A program made the translations under genes and the position numbers. From Occallatibacter sp. (GTDB lineage Bacteria > Acidobacteriota > Terriglobia > Terriglobales > Acidobacteriaceae): a DNA stretch of 63,477 nucleotides. The stretch lies in assembly GCA_031296305.1 (NCBI GenBank), contig JARLFZ010000009.1, positions 1 to 63,477 on the forward strand. The letters are read 5' to 3'. Below, in pieces: positions 52,809 to 60,477 of this stretch. Each line of letters begins with the position of its first letter. Position 1 is the first letter of the stretch. Below the pieces are notes generated by a model. The model did no database searches, had not been told where the DNA came from, and saw only the letters and a list, made by a program, of their open reading frames with translations.

Positions 52809-52862
52809 TGGGGCAACCGCCCGTGGCCTGATACAAGGCCGGTGGGTTGAGGGCCGTGCGAT

Positions 52863-52888
52863 CCCACATCTCAGAAGCGAGATGTGGG
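52863..52888. repeat. Hairpin repeat CCCACATCTC type
   Basis: A perfect 10-bp stem, CCCACATCTC-AGAAGC-GAGATGTGGG. It is preceded by GGGTTGAGGGCC and TGCGAT, a flank shared with 53111-53135 and 61710-61722. Confidence 0.7.
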
Positions 52889-52930
52889 GCGCCCCGGATC
52901 GTGGTTGGGTGAAATCGCTAGAGGCAAAAA

Positions 52931-52999
52931 CAAAAGCAACCGCAGGTCCTTCGACTCGTGGGCCGCACTCTGCGCGGCCCACTCCGCTCAGGATGACAT
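52931..52999. repeat. Interspersed repeat CCTTCGACTCG...CTCAGGATGACAT
   Basis: It shares the left end AAAAGCAACCGC and GGTCCTTCGACTCG and the right end GCTCAGGATGACAT with the copy at 61827-61896. The centre differs, but each is a hairpin (GGGCCGC/GCGGCCC here). Confidence 0.7.
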
Positions 53000-53071
53000 T
53001 CTGGTGAGCGCAGGGTTTTATCGCGGCTTCGCCGCGTACGCTGTTTTTCGAAAAATGTGGGGGCGGGTTTT

Positions 53072-53092
53072 GGCGCGGCTGAAAGCCGCGCC
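53072..53092. repeat. Hairpin repeat GGCGCGGCT-GAA-AGCCGCGCC
   Basis: A perfect 9-bp stem followed by CTGATACAAGG. A near copy is at 61615-61635 and a partial one near 61665, both also followed by CTGATACA. Confidence 0.7.
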
Positions 53093-53337
53093 CTGATACA
53101 AGGCCTGTGGGTTGAGGGCCTTGCGATCCCACATCTCGGAAGCGAGAAACCGGGGCCATTCTTTTAGACTGGAATAGTTTTCCATGAATGCCGATAGTAC
53201 GTGGGATTTTTGTCGTGGCGTCCGGCCTGAACGGTGATTGCGAAGAAACACGGCGGAAAAATTTGAATTGACTCCGAAATTGGCTAGGGCACCACGTTCC
53301 ACGTGCGCCTGCTTGTTTCGGCAGTTGGGGGACTGGA

Positions 53338-54549
53338 ATGCAGAGACGTATCCTCTTTGTCGACGATGAACAGAATCTTCTTATTGACCTGAAGCGGACT
53401 TTTCGCCCTATGCGAAATCTCTGGGAGATGGAGTTCGCTCCCAGTGGAGACGAAGCTTTACGTTTGATGTCGCTTGGCGAGTTCGACGCAGTGGTTACCG
53501 ACATGAGAATGCCCGACATGTCGGGAGCCGATCTGCTTAACGCGATTCAGGAGCAATGGCCGGGGACGGTGCGCATTATTCTCTCAGACCAGGCCGACAA
53601 GGAAACGGTCATGCGGTCCATTGCGCCCGCGCATCATTTCCTTGCGAAACCGTGCGACCCGGAACAACTGCGCGCAGTGCTGGAGAAGGCCCTGGCACTA
53701 ACGGACCTGCTTCAGAACGCTTCGCTCAAACGTTTCATCTCCAACATGAAGAGTATTCCCAGCTTGCCTTTGCTCTATCAGCAGGTGACGAGCGAACTCC
53801 ATTCGGAAGACCCTTCGTCTGCGCGGATTGGTGAGATTATCGCGCAGGATATGGCGATGGCCGCGAAGATTTTACAAATCGTCAACTCCGCCGCATACGG
53901 CTTGCGCGCCGAGATATCGGAACCAAAGCAAGCGGCAATCTACCTGGGGCTGAACACAATACGGGCGCTGGTTCTTTCGCTCAGCATATTCTCGGCTTTC
54001 GATCCCGATCTGCTGGGACCCGGGCAGGCTGAGCACCTGTGGGAACATGCCGTCTCCGTCAGCAAGTTTGCAAGGTTGATTGCGACTTGCGAGGGAATTG
54101 GCGGACGTGATTTGGATCCCTACATCAGCGCCGGACTGCTGCACGACATTGGCATGCTGATCATGGCGTCAGCCGGCCCTGAAGACTATCGCCGGATCGT
54201 GGCAACCGCCGCCGCAACCGGCACTCGCCTGGATGCTCTGGAGTTGGAGGAATTCGGCTGCACTCACGCCGAGGTTGGGGCGTATCTGCTGGGAGAATGG
54301 GGGCTGCCTAACGAAATTGTGGAGGCCGTCGCCTGGAATCATCGCCCGTTGGACAGCCCGGTGACCGAATTCTCGACGCTGGCGGCAGTTCATGTGGCGA
54401 ATGCTCTCGATGCGCAGCAACACCCTGAGCGCGGGTATATGGATGCGAATATCGACCACGCGTTTCTCACTCGGATGGGGCGAGACAACCGGCTGGAATG
54501 CTGGACGCAACGGTGCATGGAGCAAGTTGCGGCAGAAGTGGCTTCGTGA
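53338..54549 (+). CDS. Response regulator with HDOD output domain
   Basis: 403 residues. A receiver domain occupies residues 1-120 (ILFVDDEQNLLIDLKRTF). The phospho-acceptor Asp is in AVVTDMRMPDMSG, and the conserved Lys is in FLAKPCDPEQL. An HDOD domain covers about 130-330 (SIPSLPLLYQQVTSELHSED, AAKILQIVNSAAYGL, ISAGLLHDIGMLIMAS). HDOD proteins are regulators related to HD phosphohydrolases, often linked to c-di-GMP and motility. Several HD residues (HDIG) are retained, so residual hydrolase activity is possible. No histidine kinase is adjacent. Confidence 0.9.
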   Translation: MQRRILFVDDEQNLLIDLKRTFRPMRNLWEMEFAPSGDEALRLMSLGEFDAVVTDMRMPDMSGADLLNAIQEQWPGTVRIILSDQADKETVMRSIAPAHHFLAKPCDPEQLRAVLEKALALTDLLQNASLKRFISNMKSIPSLPLLYQQVTSELHSEDPSSARIGEIIAQDMAMAAKILQIVNSAAYGLRAEISEPKQAAIYLGLNTIRALVLSLSIFSAFDPDLLGPGQAEHLWEHAVSVSKFARLIATCEGIGGRDLDPYISAGLLHDIGMLIMASAGPEDYRRIVATAAATGTRLDALELEEFGCTHAEVGAYLLGEWGLPNEIVEAVAWNHRPLDSPVTEFSTLAAVHVANALDAQQHPERGYMDANIDHAFLTRMGRDNRLECWTQRCMEQVAAEVAS

Positions 54550-54657
54550 TCGAAAAGCCGGCTTGTAGTGATCTTTGCCCGTGGAGGCTCGTGGGGACAG
54601 GAGATCGCAGGCGCGGGGTTTTTGCTCGGGATGACTTCGGATTGTTGTGGCTCAAGG

Positions 54658-55632
54658 CTACGAGGGTTTCTTTATGAGGCATTTTGCGGCCAGGTCGATG
54701 CATGGGCAGCGCTGGTACTTGTTGTATACGAGCATGCACGGACAGTTGAATTTGAGGCCGTAAATGAAGAGCCCCAGAATCAGGTAGAGCAAATAGTAGA
54801 TGGGATGCCACAGTAGGCTCAGAGCCCACACAACGATCATCATTCCGGATTTGGAGCGATAGGAGAAGGCGACTTTCTCGGGCGTCAGGCTGTATCCCAG
54901 ATAGAGATGAATGGCGAAGAGGAGAATGATGCTGGGGAGGGTTATGCCTTGCCAGATGAAATAGCCGAGCAGGCAGATGGCCGCGAGTTTGATGGCAACG
55001 GCGTAGAAGCCGCCGATGGTGGGCGCTAACATGTGTACGCTTTCCTGATAGGAGATGTAACCGGGCAGCACGCGGCTGAGCTCTCTTTCTTCAGCGCGGG
55101 CGCGGGCAATCATGAGCGGCAGAATGACGAGAGTGGTGATGGTCATGGTGATCCAGTTGAACATGATGAAGCTCGCGCTCCAGCACCAGAGCAGCAGGGA
55201 TGCGTACATGGGGTGGCGGGCGAGCGCGTAGGCACCGGCCGAGATGAGCTTGTGATCCTGCTTGATTTCAATGCTGTCGGACCACATGGCGTGAATGTTG
55301 AATTTGGCCCAGATGTGCCAGACGACGGCCAAGAGAATGAGAACCGCTCCGACTGCGAAATAAATGGATTGCAGAGCGGCGGTCATTTTGATTTGCCCGA
55401 AGCTGTGACTCCAGAAGGGAAACAGCACCGCAATGCAAATGATCATCTCGCGGCTTGAAAACGGGTGCGCAATTTTCTTGGCGACCCTGGGCGCGGTGCG
55501 AGCGTGCTCGAGGAATTTGAGCGCGGCGGCGATCAATAAGACAACGGCGGTGAAATAGATGACGCTCATTCCGGCGATGAAGAAAAATGGCGCGCTGGAC
55601 TGATTGGCGATGCGCTGAATTAGATCGTGCAT
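54658..55632 (-). CDS. ICMT/PEMT-type membrane methyltransferase
   Basis: 324 residues with about eight hydrophobic helices. The central region carries the isoprenylcysteine methyltransferase-like signature: HKLISAGAYALARHPMYASL (the RHPxY motif) followed by RARAEERELSRVLPGYISYQ. A C-terminal membrane part ends with a Cys-rich cluster (FNCPCMLVYNKYQRCPCIDL), unusual for the family. The gene overlaps the upstream radical SAM gene by 13 nt, so the two enzymes are co-expressed. Substrate is inferred to be a lipid or membrane-associated group. Confidence 0.82.
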   Translation of the reverse strand: MHDLIQRIANQSSAPFFFIAGMSVIYFTAVVLLIAAALKFLEHARTAPRVAKKIAHPFSSREMIICIAVLFPFWSHSFGQIKMTAALQSIYFAVGAVLILLAVVWHIWAKFNIHAMWSDSIEIKQDHKLISAGAYALARHPMYASLLLWCWSASFIMFNWITMTITTLVILPLMIARARAEERELSRVLPGYISYQESVHMLAPTIGGFYAVAIKLAAICLLGYFIWQGITLPSIILLFAIHLYLGYSLTPEKVAFSYRSKSGMMIVVWALSLLWHPIYYLLYLILGLFIYGLKFNCPCMLVYNKYQRCPCIDLAAKCLIKKPS

Positions 55633-57098
55633 GACAGCTTGTCCTTCTCTTCCATTGTTTGGCCGACTTCAAGTCCGCGCAGGGCGGCCAGGCGGGTTTG
55701 TTCCAGATCTCCGCGATAGAACATATTGAAAGTGTCGAAGGGGATGAGGCGCTTGCCGTCGGGATGCGCGATATGGATGCAGCTCTTTTTGACGCTGCGG
55801 ACGTCGAAAGCCTGGGCATCGATGAACTGAACGATGAGTACGCGAAAGATGTTCTTGTATCCCATATCCTTGCGCAGCGCGAACTTGGGCAGGCAGCAGG
55901 CGAGCTCTCGGGGCAGGCTCAAGAGCAGCTCGCGCAACGTAGAGGCCTGCGCGCTGGGCGAATGGTTGGTGGCGAAGAGCTTGAAGATTTGATTGCGCAA
56001 ACCCTCCTCCTGCTCATAGACGATGGTGTTTCTGGCGCCGTCGATCAGGAGTTCCGGTGGCAGCATGCCGGTGAGCGGAATGGTCTTGCCGTCCATTTTG
56101 ACGGCGTAGGCCATGGCGAGCGAATCGGGATGGCAGGGAACGGGGATGAGATCTTCGGGCTTGAAGAGGCTGGTCTGCTCGATGATGCGGCGACGCACCT
56201 CGGTGAGCGTGAGCCTGTGCTCGGCGCTGTTGAAGCCAAGCATGCGGCCCGCTTGCTGGATGGGCTGAAAAGTGACTCCGCGCACCGCGGGCTGGGTGAG
56301 CGCGAAATCGATGATTGCGCCGAGCTCGTTGTCGTTGACGCCGCGCTTGACGGTGACCACGAGCGTGGTTGAAATACCGAGGCGGTTCAGACGCTCGAGC
56401 GCCTTTTCGCGCATGCTGCGCAGATCGGCGCCGCGTAACTGCATGAGTGGGTCGCGCTGGAAGGAGTCGAATTGCAGATAGAGTTCAAGATCCGGCGCGG
56501 ACGCGGCGAGGCGCTTGGCAAACTCCTCATCCTGCGCGATTCTGATGCCATTGGTGTTGACCATGAGGTGGCGCATGGGCCGCTGCTGGCACATCTCGAT
56601 GATGCGGAAAAAATCCGGATGCAGCGTCGGCTCTCCGCCGGAGATCTGCACCACGTCGGGATGCTTTTCGTTGCGTACGATGCAATCGAGCATGGCTTCA
56701 ATTTGCTCGAGCGTGCGGTACTCGCTGCGGTGCTGCCCGCTGCCTGCGTAGCAGATGGGGCAGGTTAGATTGCACGCGTCACAGATTTCAATGAGCGCCA
56801 CGCAGCTATGCTGCTCGTGATCGGGACAGATGCCGCAGTCGTAGGGACAGCCGTATTTCACGGGCGTGTTGTAGACCATGGGCTGCTCGGGAGTTTTGAT
56901 AAAGACTTCGCGCGAGCGACGATAGTAATCCACGTCGTCGGCCACAAGGACGCGCTCGTGCCCATGCTCGGGGCAGCGCTTAAGCATCCAGACCTTGTTG
57001 TCTTCAAAGACAATTTTCGCGTCCACACGCCGGTAGCAGGTGGAGCAGATGGAGATGGCTACGTCGTAAAACAGATAGGGCCGGAGCTTTTCCGTCAT
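55620..57098 (-). CDS. Radical SAM protein, Tes/MJ0619-like (candidate membrane-spanning lipid synthase)
   Basis: 492 residues. An N-terminal Cys-rich region (ICSTCYRRV, C18 and C21; RCPEHGHERV, C42; GCPYDCGICPDHEQHSC, C84-C99) precedes the radical SAM cluster motif CNLTCPIC (C109, C113, C116). SGGEPTLHPDFFRI and a C-terminal segment ending IAHPDGKRLIPFDTFNMFYR follow. This arrangement matches the MJ0619/Tes family, whose archaeal member joins two lipid tails to make tetraethers. The N-terminal Cys resemble the rubredoxin-like and auxiliary cluster sites of Tes. Acidobacteria make iso-diabolic acid and branched tetraether lipids, so a role in membrane-spanning lipid synthesis is inferred. GAGGGG precedes the ATG. 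Confidence 0.82.
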   Translation of the reverse strand: MTEKLRPYLFYDVAISICSTCYRRVDAKIVFEDNKVWMLKRCPEHGHERVLVADDVDYYRRSREVFIKTPEQPMVYNTPVKYGCPYDCGICPDHEQHSCVALIEICDACNLTCPICYAGSGQHRSEYRTLEQIEAMLDCIVRNEKHPDVVQISGGEPTLHPDFFRIIEMCQQRPMRHLMVNTNGIRIAQDEEFAKRLAASAPDLELYLQFDSFQRDPLMQLRGADLRSMREKALERLNRLGISTTLVVTVKRGVNDNELGAIIDFALTQPAVRGVTFQPIQQAGRMLGFNSAEHRLTLTEVRRRIIEQTSLFKPEDLIPVPCHPDSLAMAYAVKMDGKTIPLTGMLPPELLIDGARNTIVYEQEEGLRNQIFKLFATNHSPSAQASTLRELLLSLPRELACCLPKFALRKDMGYKNIFRVLIVQFIDAQAFDVRSVKKSCIHIAHPDGKRLIPFDTFNMFYRGDLEQTRLAALRGLEVGQTMEEKDKLSCTI

Positions 57099-57175
57099 TC
57101 AAATCCCCTCGGGTAGCCGCGCATTCAGCCTCTTTCAATCGACAAGCTCTTGGAGCCGTAGAGTCTATATTCTTT

Positions 57176-57721
57176 TCAATTCAAATAGAACATACGGGAA
57201 ACCAACCTGTCGCTCAAAGCCTTTTCCACGCCATCTACCAAGCCGTGTATCTTCCAAGCATCCGCTTCATCGCCTGCATCGACGTTGTATGGAATCCAAT
57301 TCTCCTCCCCCGACTCCTGCCACACCAGCGCGCCATCCAGTCTCATCAGCCGAACAGAATCGTTGATGAGGAATGCCATCCGTCCTGTCTTTGCTGTTGG
57401 CGCCGGCTCCTCAGTCTCACTCAAAACGGTGATAAAAAGAACCGCATCCTCGCCCGCTGCTTCCTTGCCAACGTGAGCGCCGATCTTCGTCTTCCACGGC
57501 TTTTCGTTGATAGCCTCGGCGACTTTCCGCGCCAGATCGGCTGAGTCCAGATGATGCGAGGGAGACGCATTCGTGACCTCGACCCGGATATTCTGAACGC
57601 CATCGAGCCTATTGCGAACGGGCGGAGGCGGCTCGTGGGATGGCAACGGTGGCAAAAAGCAAGCTCCGCAAGCCAGAATCGCCAACACGCCGGCTATCGT
57701 GAGCAGTTTTTTCTTCAACAT
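57176..57721 (-). CDS. Putative lipoprotein
   Basis: 181 residues. The N-terminus (LKKKLLTIAGVLAILACGAC) is a lipoprotein signal with a plausible lipobox ending at Cys. A Pro-rich spacer (LPPLPSHEPPPPVRNR) follows, then a mixed alpha/beta domain (NIRVEVTNASPSHHLDSADL, LFITVLSETEE, RLMRLDGALVWQESGEENW). It resembles small LpoB/CsgG-type lipoproteins only in layout. The start at 57721 is chosen because the signal begins there. It is the last of three same-strand genes with two small membrane proteins. Confidence 0.65.
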   Translation of the reverse strand: MLKKKLLTIAGVLAILACGACFLPPLPSHEPPPPVRNRLDGVQNIRVEVTNASPSHHLDSADLARKVAEAINEKPWKTKIGAHVGKEAAGEDAVLFITVLSETEEPAPTAKTGRMAFLINDSVRLMRLDGALVWQESGEENWIPYNVDAGDEADAWKIHGLVDGVEKALSDRLVSRMFYLN

Positions 57722-57765
57722 ACATTTGCTTCTTTCCCCGGCGTGCTCTGGGGATGCCAGGAACA

Positions 57766-58062
57766 CTATTCGTGCTTGTCGCTCTTTGTATCATCTGGTT
57801 CTTCACGAGGAACGACCGATTGTGACACTTCTTCTCCAGAGCCCCCAAAAATCGAAAGTGTCACATAGACCGCAAACGTCAACATCAGGCCGGCGATCGA
57901 AACGCCGAATGCGATGAGCCCCAGAATCGCTGAGAAATCGCTGCTGCGGCCGGACGGAACAATGGACGTGATTCCGCACAGGCCCAGCGAAACTCCCAAC
58001 GCAATCGCCAGCACCACAACGATCTTTTTGAATGGAATTCGATCAATCAGCCGCTTGCTCAT
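57766..58062 (-). CDS. Small membrane protein (paralogue A)
   Basis: 98 residues with two or three hydrophobic helices (KIVVVLAIALGVSLGLCGI, FSAILGLIAFGVSIAGLMLT) and an acidic C-terminal tail (EEPDDTKSDKHE). GAAGGACG precedes the ATG. It is recognisably related to the next gene upstream (KLVAVMALGLLAGIGLCGL), so the pair arose by duplication. Function unknown; probably co-transcribed with the lipoprotein. Confidence 0.65.
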   Translation of the reverse strand: MSKRLIDRIPFKKIVVVLAIALGVSLGLCGITSIVPSGRSSDFSAILGLIAFGVSIAGLMLTFAVYVTLSIFGGSGEEVSQSVVPREEPDDTKSDKHE

Positions 58063-58116
58063 AACGTCCTTCCTCAGGCCATGGAGTTTTCGCCGCTTTA
58101 CGCCTCTTTTCAACGC

Positions 58117-58389
58117 TTATTGTTGTCGATCATTTTCGTCTCTGGACTGCGAGCTTCTGAAGATCGCGGCCAGAAGCCAGGCGGCGAGCGATACGACCAG
58201 GCCCAGGGCGAAGAGGGCCATCACGAGGATGGACACGCCATCGAGGGGGCCCACACCGAACTCTACCTTGCTCTTTCCAACGCCGGCCGCTGCCAGTCCG
58301 AAGTCGAGCCCGCATAGTCCTATGCCGGCCAGAAGGCCTAGCGCCATCACGGCGACGAGTTTTGCAAATGAAAAGCGTTTCTCGGTCAT
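58117..58389 (-). CDS. Small membrane protein (paralogue B)
   Basis: 90 residues with two clear hydrophobic helices (KLVAVMALGLLAGIGLCGLD and SILVMALFALGLVVSLAAWL) and a charged C-terminal tail (SSQSRDENDRQQ). GAAGGGA precedes the ATG by a few bases. Shared features with the adjacent gene are the N-terminal K-(hydrophobic)-GLCG helix and overall length. Function unknown. Confidence 0.65.
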   Translation of the reverse strand: MTEKRFSFAKLVAVMALGLLAGIGLCGLDFGLAAAGVGKSKVEFGVGPLDGVSILVMALFALGLVVSLAAWLLAAIFRSSQSRDENDRQQ

Positions 58390-58416
58390 ATATTCCCTTC
58401 GCGGGGCGATGCGAGG

Positions 58417-59175
58417 TTATCGCGTGCTGCCGGCTCCGGCCTGGAGTCTCGCGCTAAAGCGCGACCGGGTTTCTTCGCAGAGCAGACAAAGTATCGCCGC
58501 CACGCAGCACCATTGAATCAAATTCATTCCGCCAATGAGCGGCTGCGGTTTCCAGAAGTCGATGAAGATGCGCCAACCAAGATAACTCGCCATGAAAATC
58601 CTGAAGCGGGCGCCGTCGGGGAGGTTGATTTTTCGCGACAGAACAATTCCGAGCAGAAGCAAAAAGAGAATTTCGTAGATCTGCACGGGATGCCGACCCA
58701 CGCCATCGCCAAGGTCGACGGCCCAGGGAAGCGTGGTGGGGGTTCCATAGGTGTCGTCGGCGAGGCCGGCGAGCAGGCAGCCCACGCGGCCCACCGCAAT
58801 GCCCACGCACAGCGGTAACACCAACAGGTCGCCGGTGCGTTGCCGGATTCCGCCCAGCTTTTTCGCGATCAGCACGCCCAGCCATCCGCCCAGCAGACCG
58901 CCGACGATTGTCTTTCCGCCCGGCGTGATGAGCAGCTCAAAAAATCTTCCGCTCCGCCAGGCTGCGAACGCCGCGGGCCACTGTTCTGCGATGCCCAGTA
59001 AGCGGCAGCCGACGAGCGCGCCGACGGTTGCGCCGGCCAGCACCGTCCAGCGCTGCGGCTCGGCCACCACGTCGCCCTTGCGCGCGCGCTGCCAGCGAAA
59101 GACCGCGAACCCGGCTACGTAGGCCAGCGTCTCCAGCACGGGGTGCCAGGCTGGATGAGAACCAATGGGAATCAC
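58417..59175 (-). CDS. Prolipoprotein diacylglyceryl transferase-like protein (Lgt family)
   Basis: About 252 residues with at least six membrane helices. The Lgt family is indicated by GGKTIVGGLLGGWLGVLIAK, the catalytic-core-like GRVGCLLAGLADDTYGTPT and the HPVQIYEILF motif (family HPxxLYE). Lgt adds diacylglyceryl to the lipobox Cys of prolipoproteins. The N-terminus looks shorter and some family residues are altered, so this may be an Lgt paralogue. GTG at 59175 is chosen because TATACT lies 7 nt upstream and similarity begins there; an ATG at 59235 would add 20 residues. Confidence 0.75.
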   Translation of the reverse strand: MIPIGSHPAWHPVLETLAYVAGFAVFRWQRARKGDVVAEPQRWTVLAGATVGALVGCRLLGIAEQWPAAFAAWRSGRFFELLITPGGKTIVGGLLGGWLGVLIAKKLGGIRQRTGDLLVLPLCVGIAVGRVGCLLAGLADDTYGTPTTLPWAVDLGDGVGRHPVQIYEILFLLLLGIVLSRKINLPDGARFRIFMASYLGWRIFIDFWKPQPLIGGMNLIQWCCVAAILCLLCEETRSRFSARLQAGAGSTR

Positions 59176-59182
59176 TGCGGAT

Positions 59183-59188
59183 AGTATA
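59183..59188 (-). promoter_or_regulatory. -10 hexamer TATACT of the lgt-like gene, leaderless position
   Basis: TATACT on the minus strand with a 7-nt spacer to the GTG at 59175. No Shine-Dalgarno sequence is seen. Confidence 0.35.
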
Positions 59189-59357
59189 GGACCGCTACGG
59201 GTCGTGGACGCAGTTTCGTGTCTGAGGTCCAACATGCGCCAACGCTGTTTGCGGATGTGTCCAACTCATACCGTGGTATTGGTCGATACCTTCGTCCAAT
59301 AGACTCGCCGCCGCACATCTGCGAATCTCGCTTTGAACGATTTCAGAGGAGAATGAA

Positions 59358-60155
59358 ATGGCGACAAAAGGAAAAATCCTGGTGCTGGTCTCGAGCGGTT
59401 ACGGCTTGCCATTGAAAGAGGGCAAGGTTTATGCCGGCGCTGGTTACTATCTCAACGAGCTGACGGTTCCGACTCGCGCCCTGATGGGGGAAGGCTACGA
59501 GATCACTTTCGCCAACCCCAAAGGCAACACGCCGCAACTGGATCTGCATTCCGCTGTCCCCGATTTCTTCGGCGGGGATGAGGTCAGGCTCCAGGACTAT
59601 TTCAAATTTCGCGACAGCTTGACCGGGCTCAAGAATCCAACGCGCATTTCGGATGTGATCGCGTCGGGCCTGGAACAGTATGACGCAGTTTTCGTGCCCG
59701 GCGGACATGGGCCGATGGAGGATCTTCTCGATGATCCCGACGCTGGCATGGTGATGAGGCACTTTCACGAAACAGCGAAGCCCACGGCGGTGCTGTGCCA
59801 TGGACCGATTTCACTGCTCTCGGCGCTTCCCGAGTCGAAGGAGTTTGTCGCCGCGTTGGCGGCGGGCGATGCCGACGGAGCGCGGGCAAAGGCTCAAGGA
59901 TGGATCTATGCCGGATATAAGATGACGATCTTTTCGACGGCGGAAGAGCAACAGCGGGAACCGCTTGAGATTCGCGGCAAGGTTCTGTTCTACCCGGACT
60001 TCGCATTGCGTACTGCAGGCGGCGACGTAAGTGCGGTCGCTCCATGGGGGAGCTACGCGCTGCAAGATCGCGAGTTGATCTCGGGTCAGAATCCGTTCTC
60101 GGATCAGGCGCTGCTGAAACTTCTTCTGCCGGCGCTGGAGGCTAGGAAGAAGTGA
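59358..60155 (+). CDS. DJ-1/PfpI family protein (Hsp31/HchA-like)
   Basis: 265 residues of the class I glutamine-amidotransferase-like DJ-1/PfpI superfamily. The nucleophile elbow is AVLCHGPISLLSA, with the reactive Cys followed by His, preceded by FVPGGHGPMEDLLDDPD. Size and the N-terminal extension resemble Hsp31/HchA-type glyoxalase III or deglycase enzymes acting on methylglyoxal. GAGGAG precedes the ATG by 7 nt. It stands alone on the plus strand, followed by an 87-bp tandem repeat and the alpha/beta hydrolase. Confidence 0.87.
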   Translation: MATKGKILVLVSSGYGLPLKEGKVYAGAGYYLNELTVPTRALMGEGYEITFANPKGNTPQLDLHSAVPDFFGGDEVRLQDYFKFRDSLTGLKNPTRISDVIASGLEQYDAVFVPGGHGPMEDLLDDPDAGMVMRHFHETAKPTAVLCHGPISLLSALPESKEFVAALAAGDADGARAKAQGWIYAGYKMTIFSTAEEQQREPLEIRGKVLFYPDFALRTAGGDVSAVAPWGSYALQDRELISGQNPFSDQALLKLLLPALEARKK

Positions 60156-60216
60156 GTCGATCAGTCGGCCGGGCTATTCTGCGTTGGATCTAGCCTTGGG
60201 GCTGTTGCTGGGATAT

Positions 60217-60390
60217 CCCCGGTCCCCAAATGCGAGGGACCGGGGGCACCGTCCGCACAAGGGGACCGGAAGACATCCCTCAGCGGCTAAAGCCCCGCGA
60301 CTTCCCCGGTCCCCAAATGCGAGGGACCGGGGGCACCGTCCGTCCAAGGGGACTGGAAGACATCCCTCAGCGGCTAAAGCCCCGCGACTT
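60217..60390. repeat. Two tandem 87-bp units containing the CCGGTCCC palindrome
   Basis: Unit 1 is 60217-60303 and unit 2 is 60304-60390, with only a few differences. Each begins with a perfect 10-bp hairpin, CCCCGGTCCC / GGGACCGGGG, with the loop CAAATGCGA. Then follow GCACCGTCCG, GACATCCCTCAGCGGC and TAAAGCCCCGCGACTT. As 87 is a multiple of 3, a frame stays open through it, but it is not coding. Confidence 0.85.
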
Positions 60391-60477
60391 TTGCGGTCTT
60401 TGAGGCACGGCTGGAGCCGTGCCCTTTCAAAGCACGTTTATGAGATGGGCTCTAGAGTTAACGGAAAGGAACATTCG

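Larger units (their letters stand above)
52668..53337. other. Repeat-rich intergenic region
   Basis: About 670 bp with no supported gene. It holds a stand-alone extended -10 promoter copy (52791-52808), a CCCACATCTC hairpin (52863-52888), a CCTTCGACTCG/CTCAGGATGACAT repeat (52931-52999), a GGCGCGGCT hairpin (53072-53092) and a truncated hairpin repeat ending near 53155. Confidence 0.6.

Noticed and set aside
52810..52836. Seven-codon frame after the orphan promoter as a gene
   Set aside because: Too short, and it runs straight into an interspersed repeat shared with 61.7 kb.
60184..60477. N-terminal extension of the alpha/beta hydrolase
   Set aside because: The extension translates the 87-bp tandem repeats. 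The ATG at 60478 has its own ribosome binding site and starts the homologous region.
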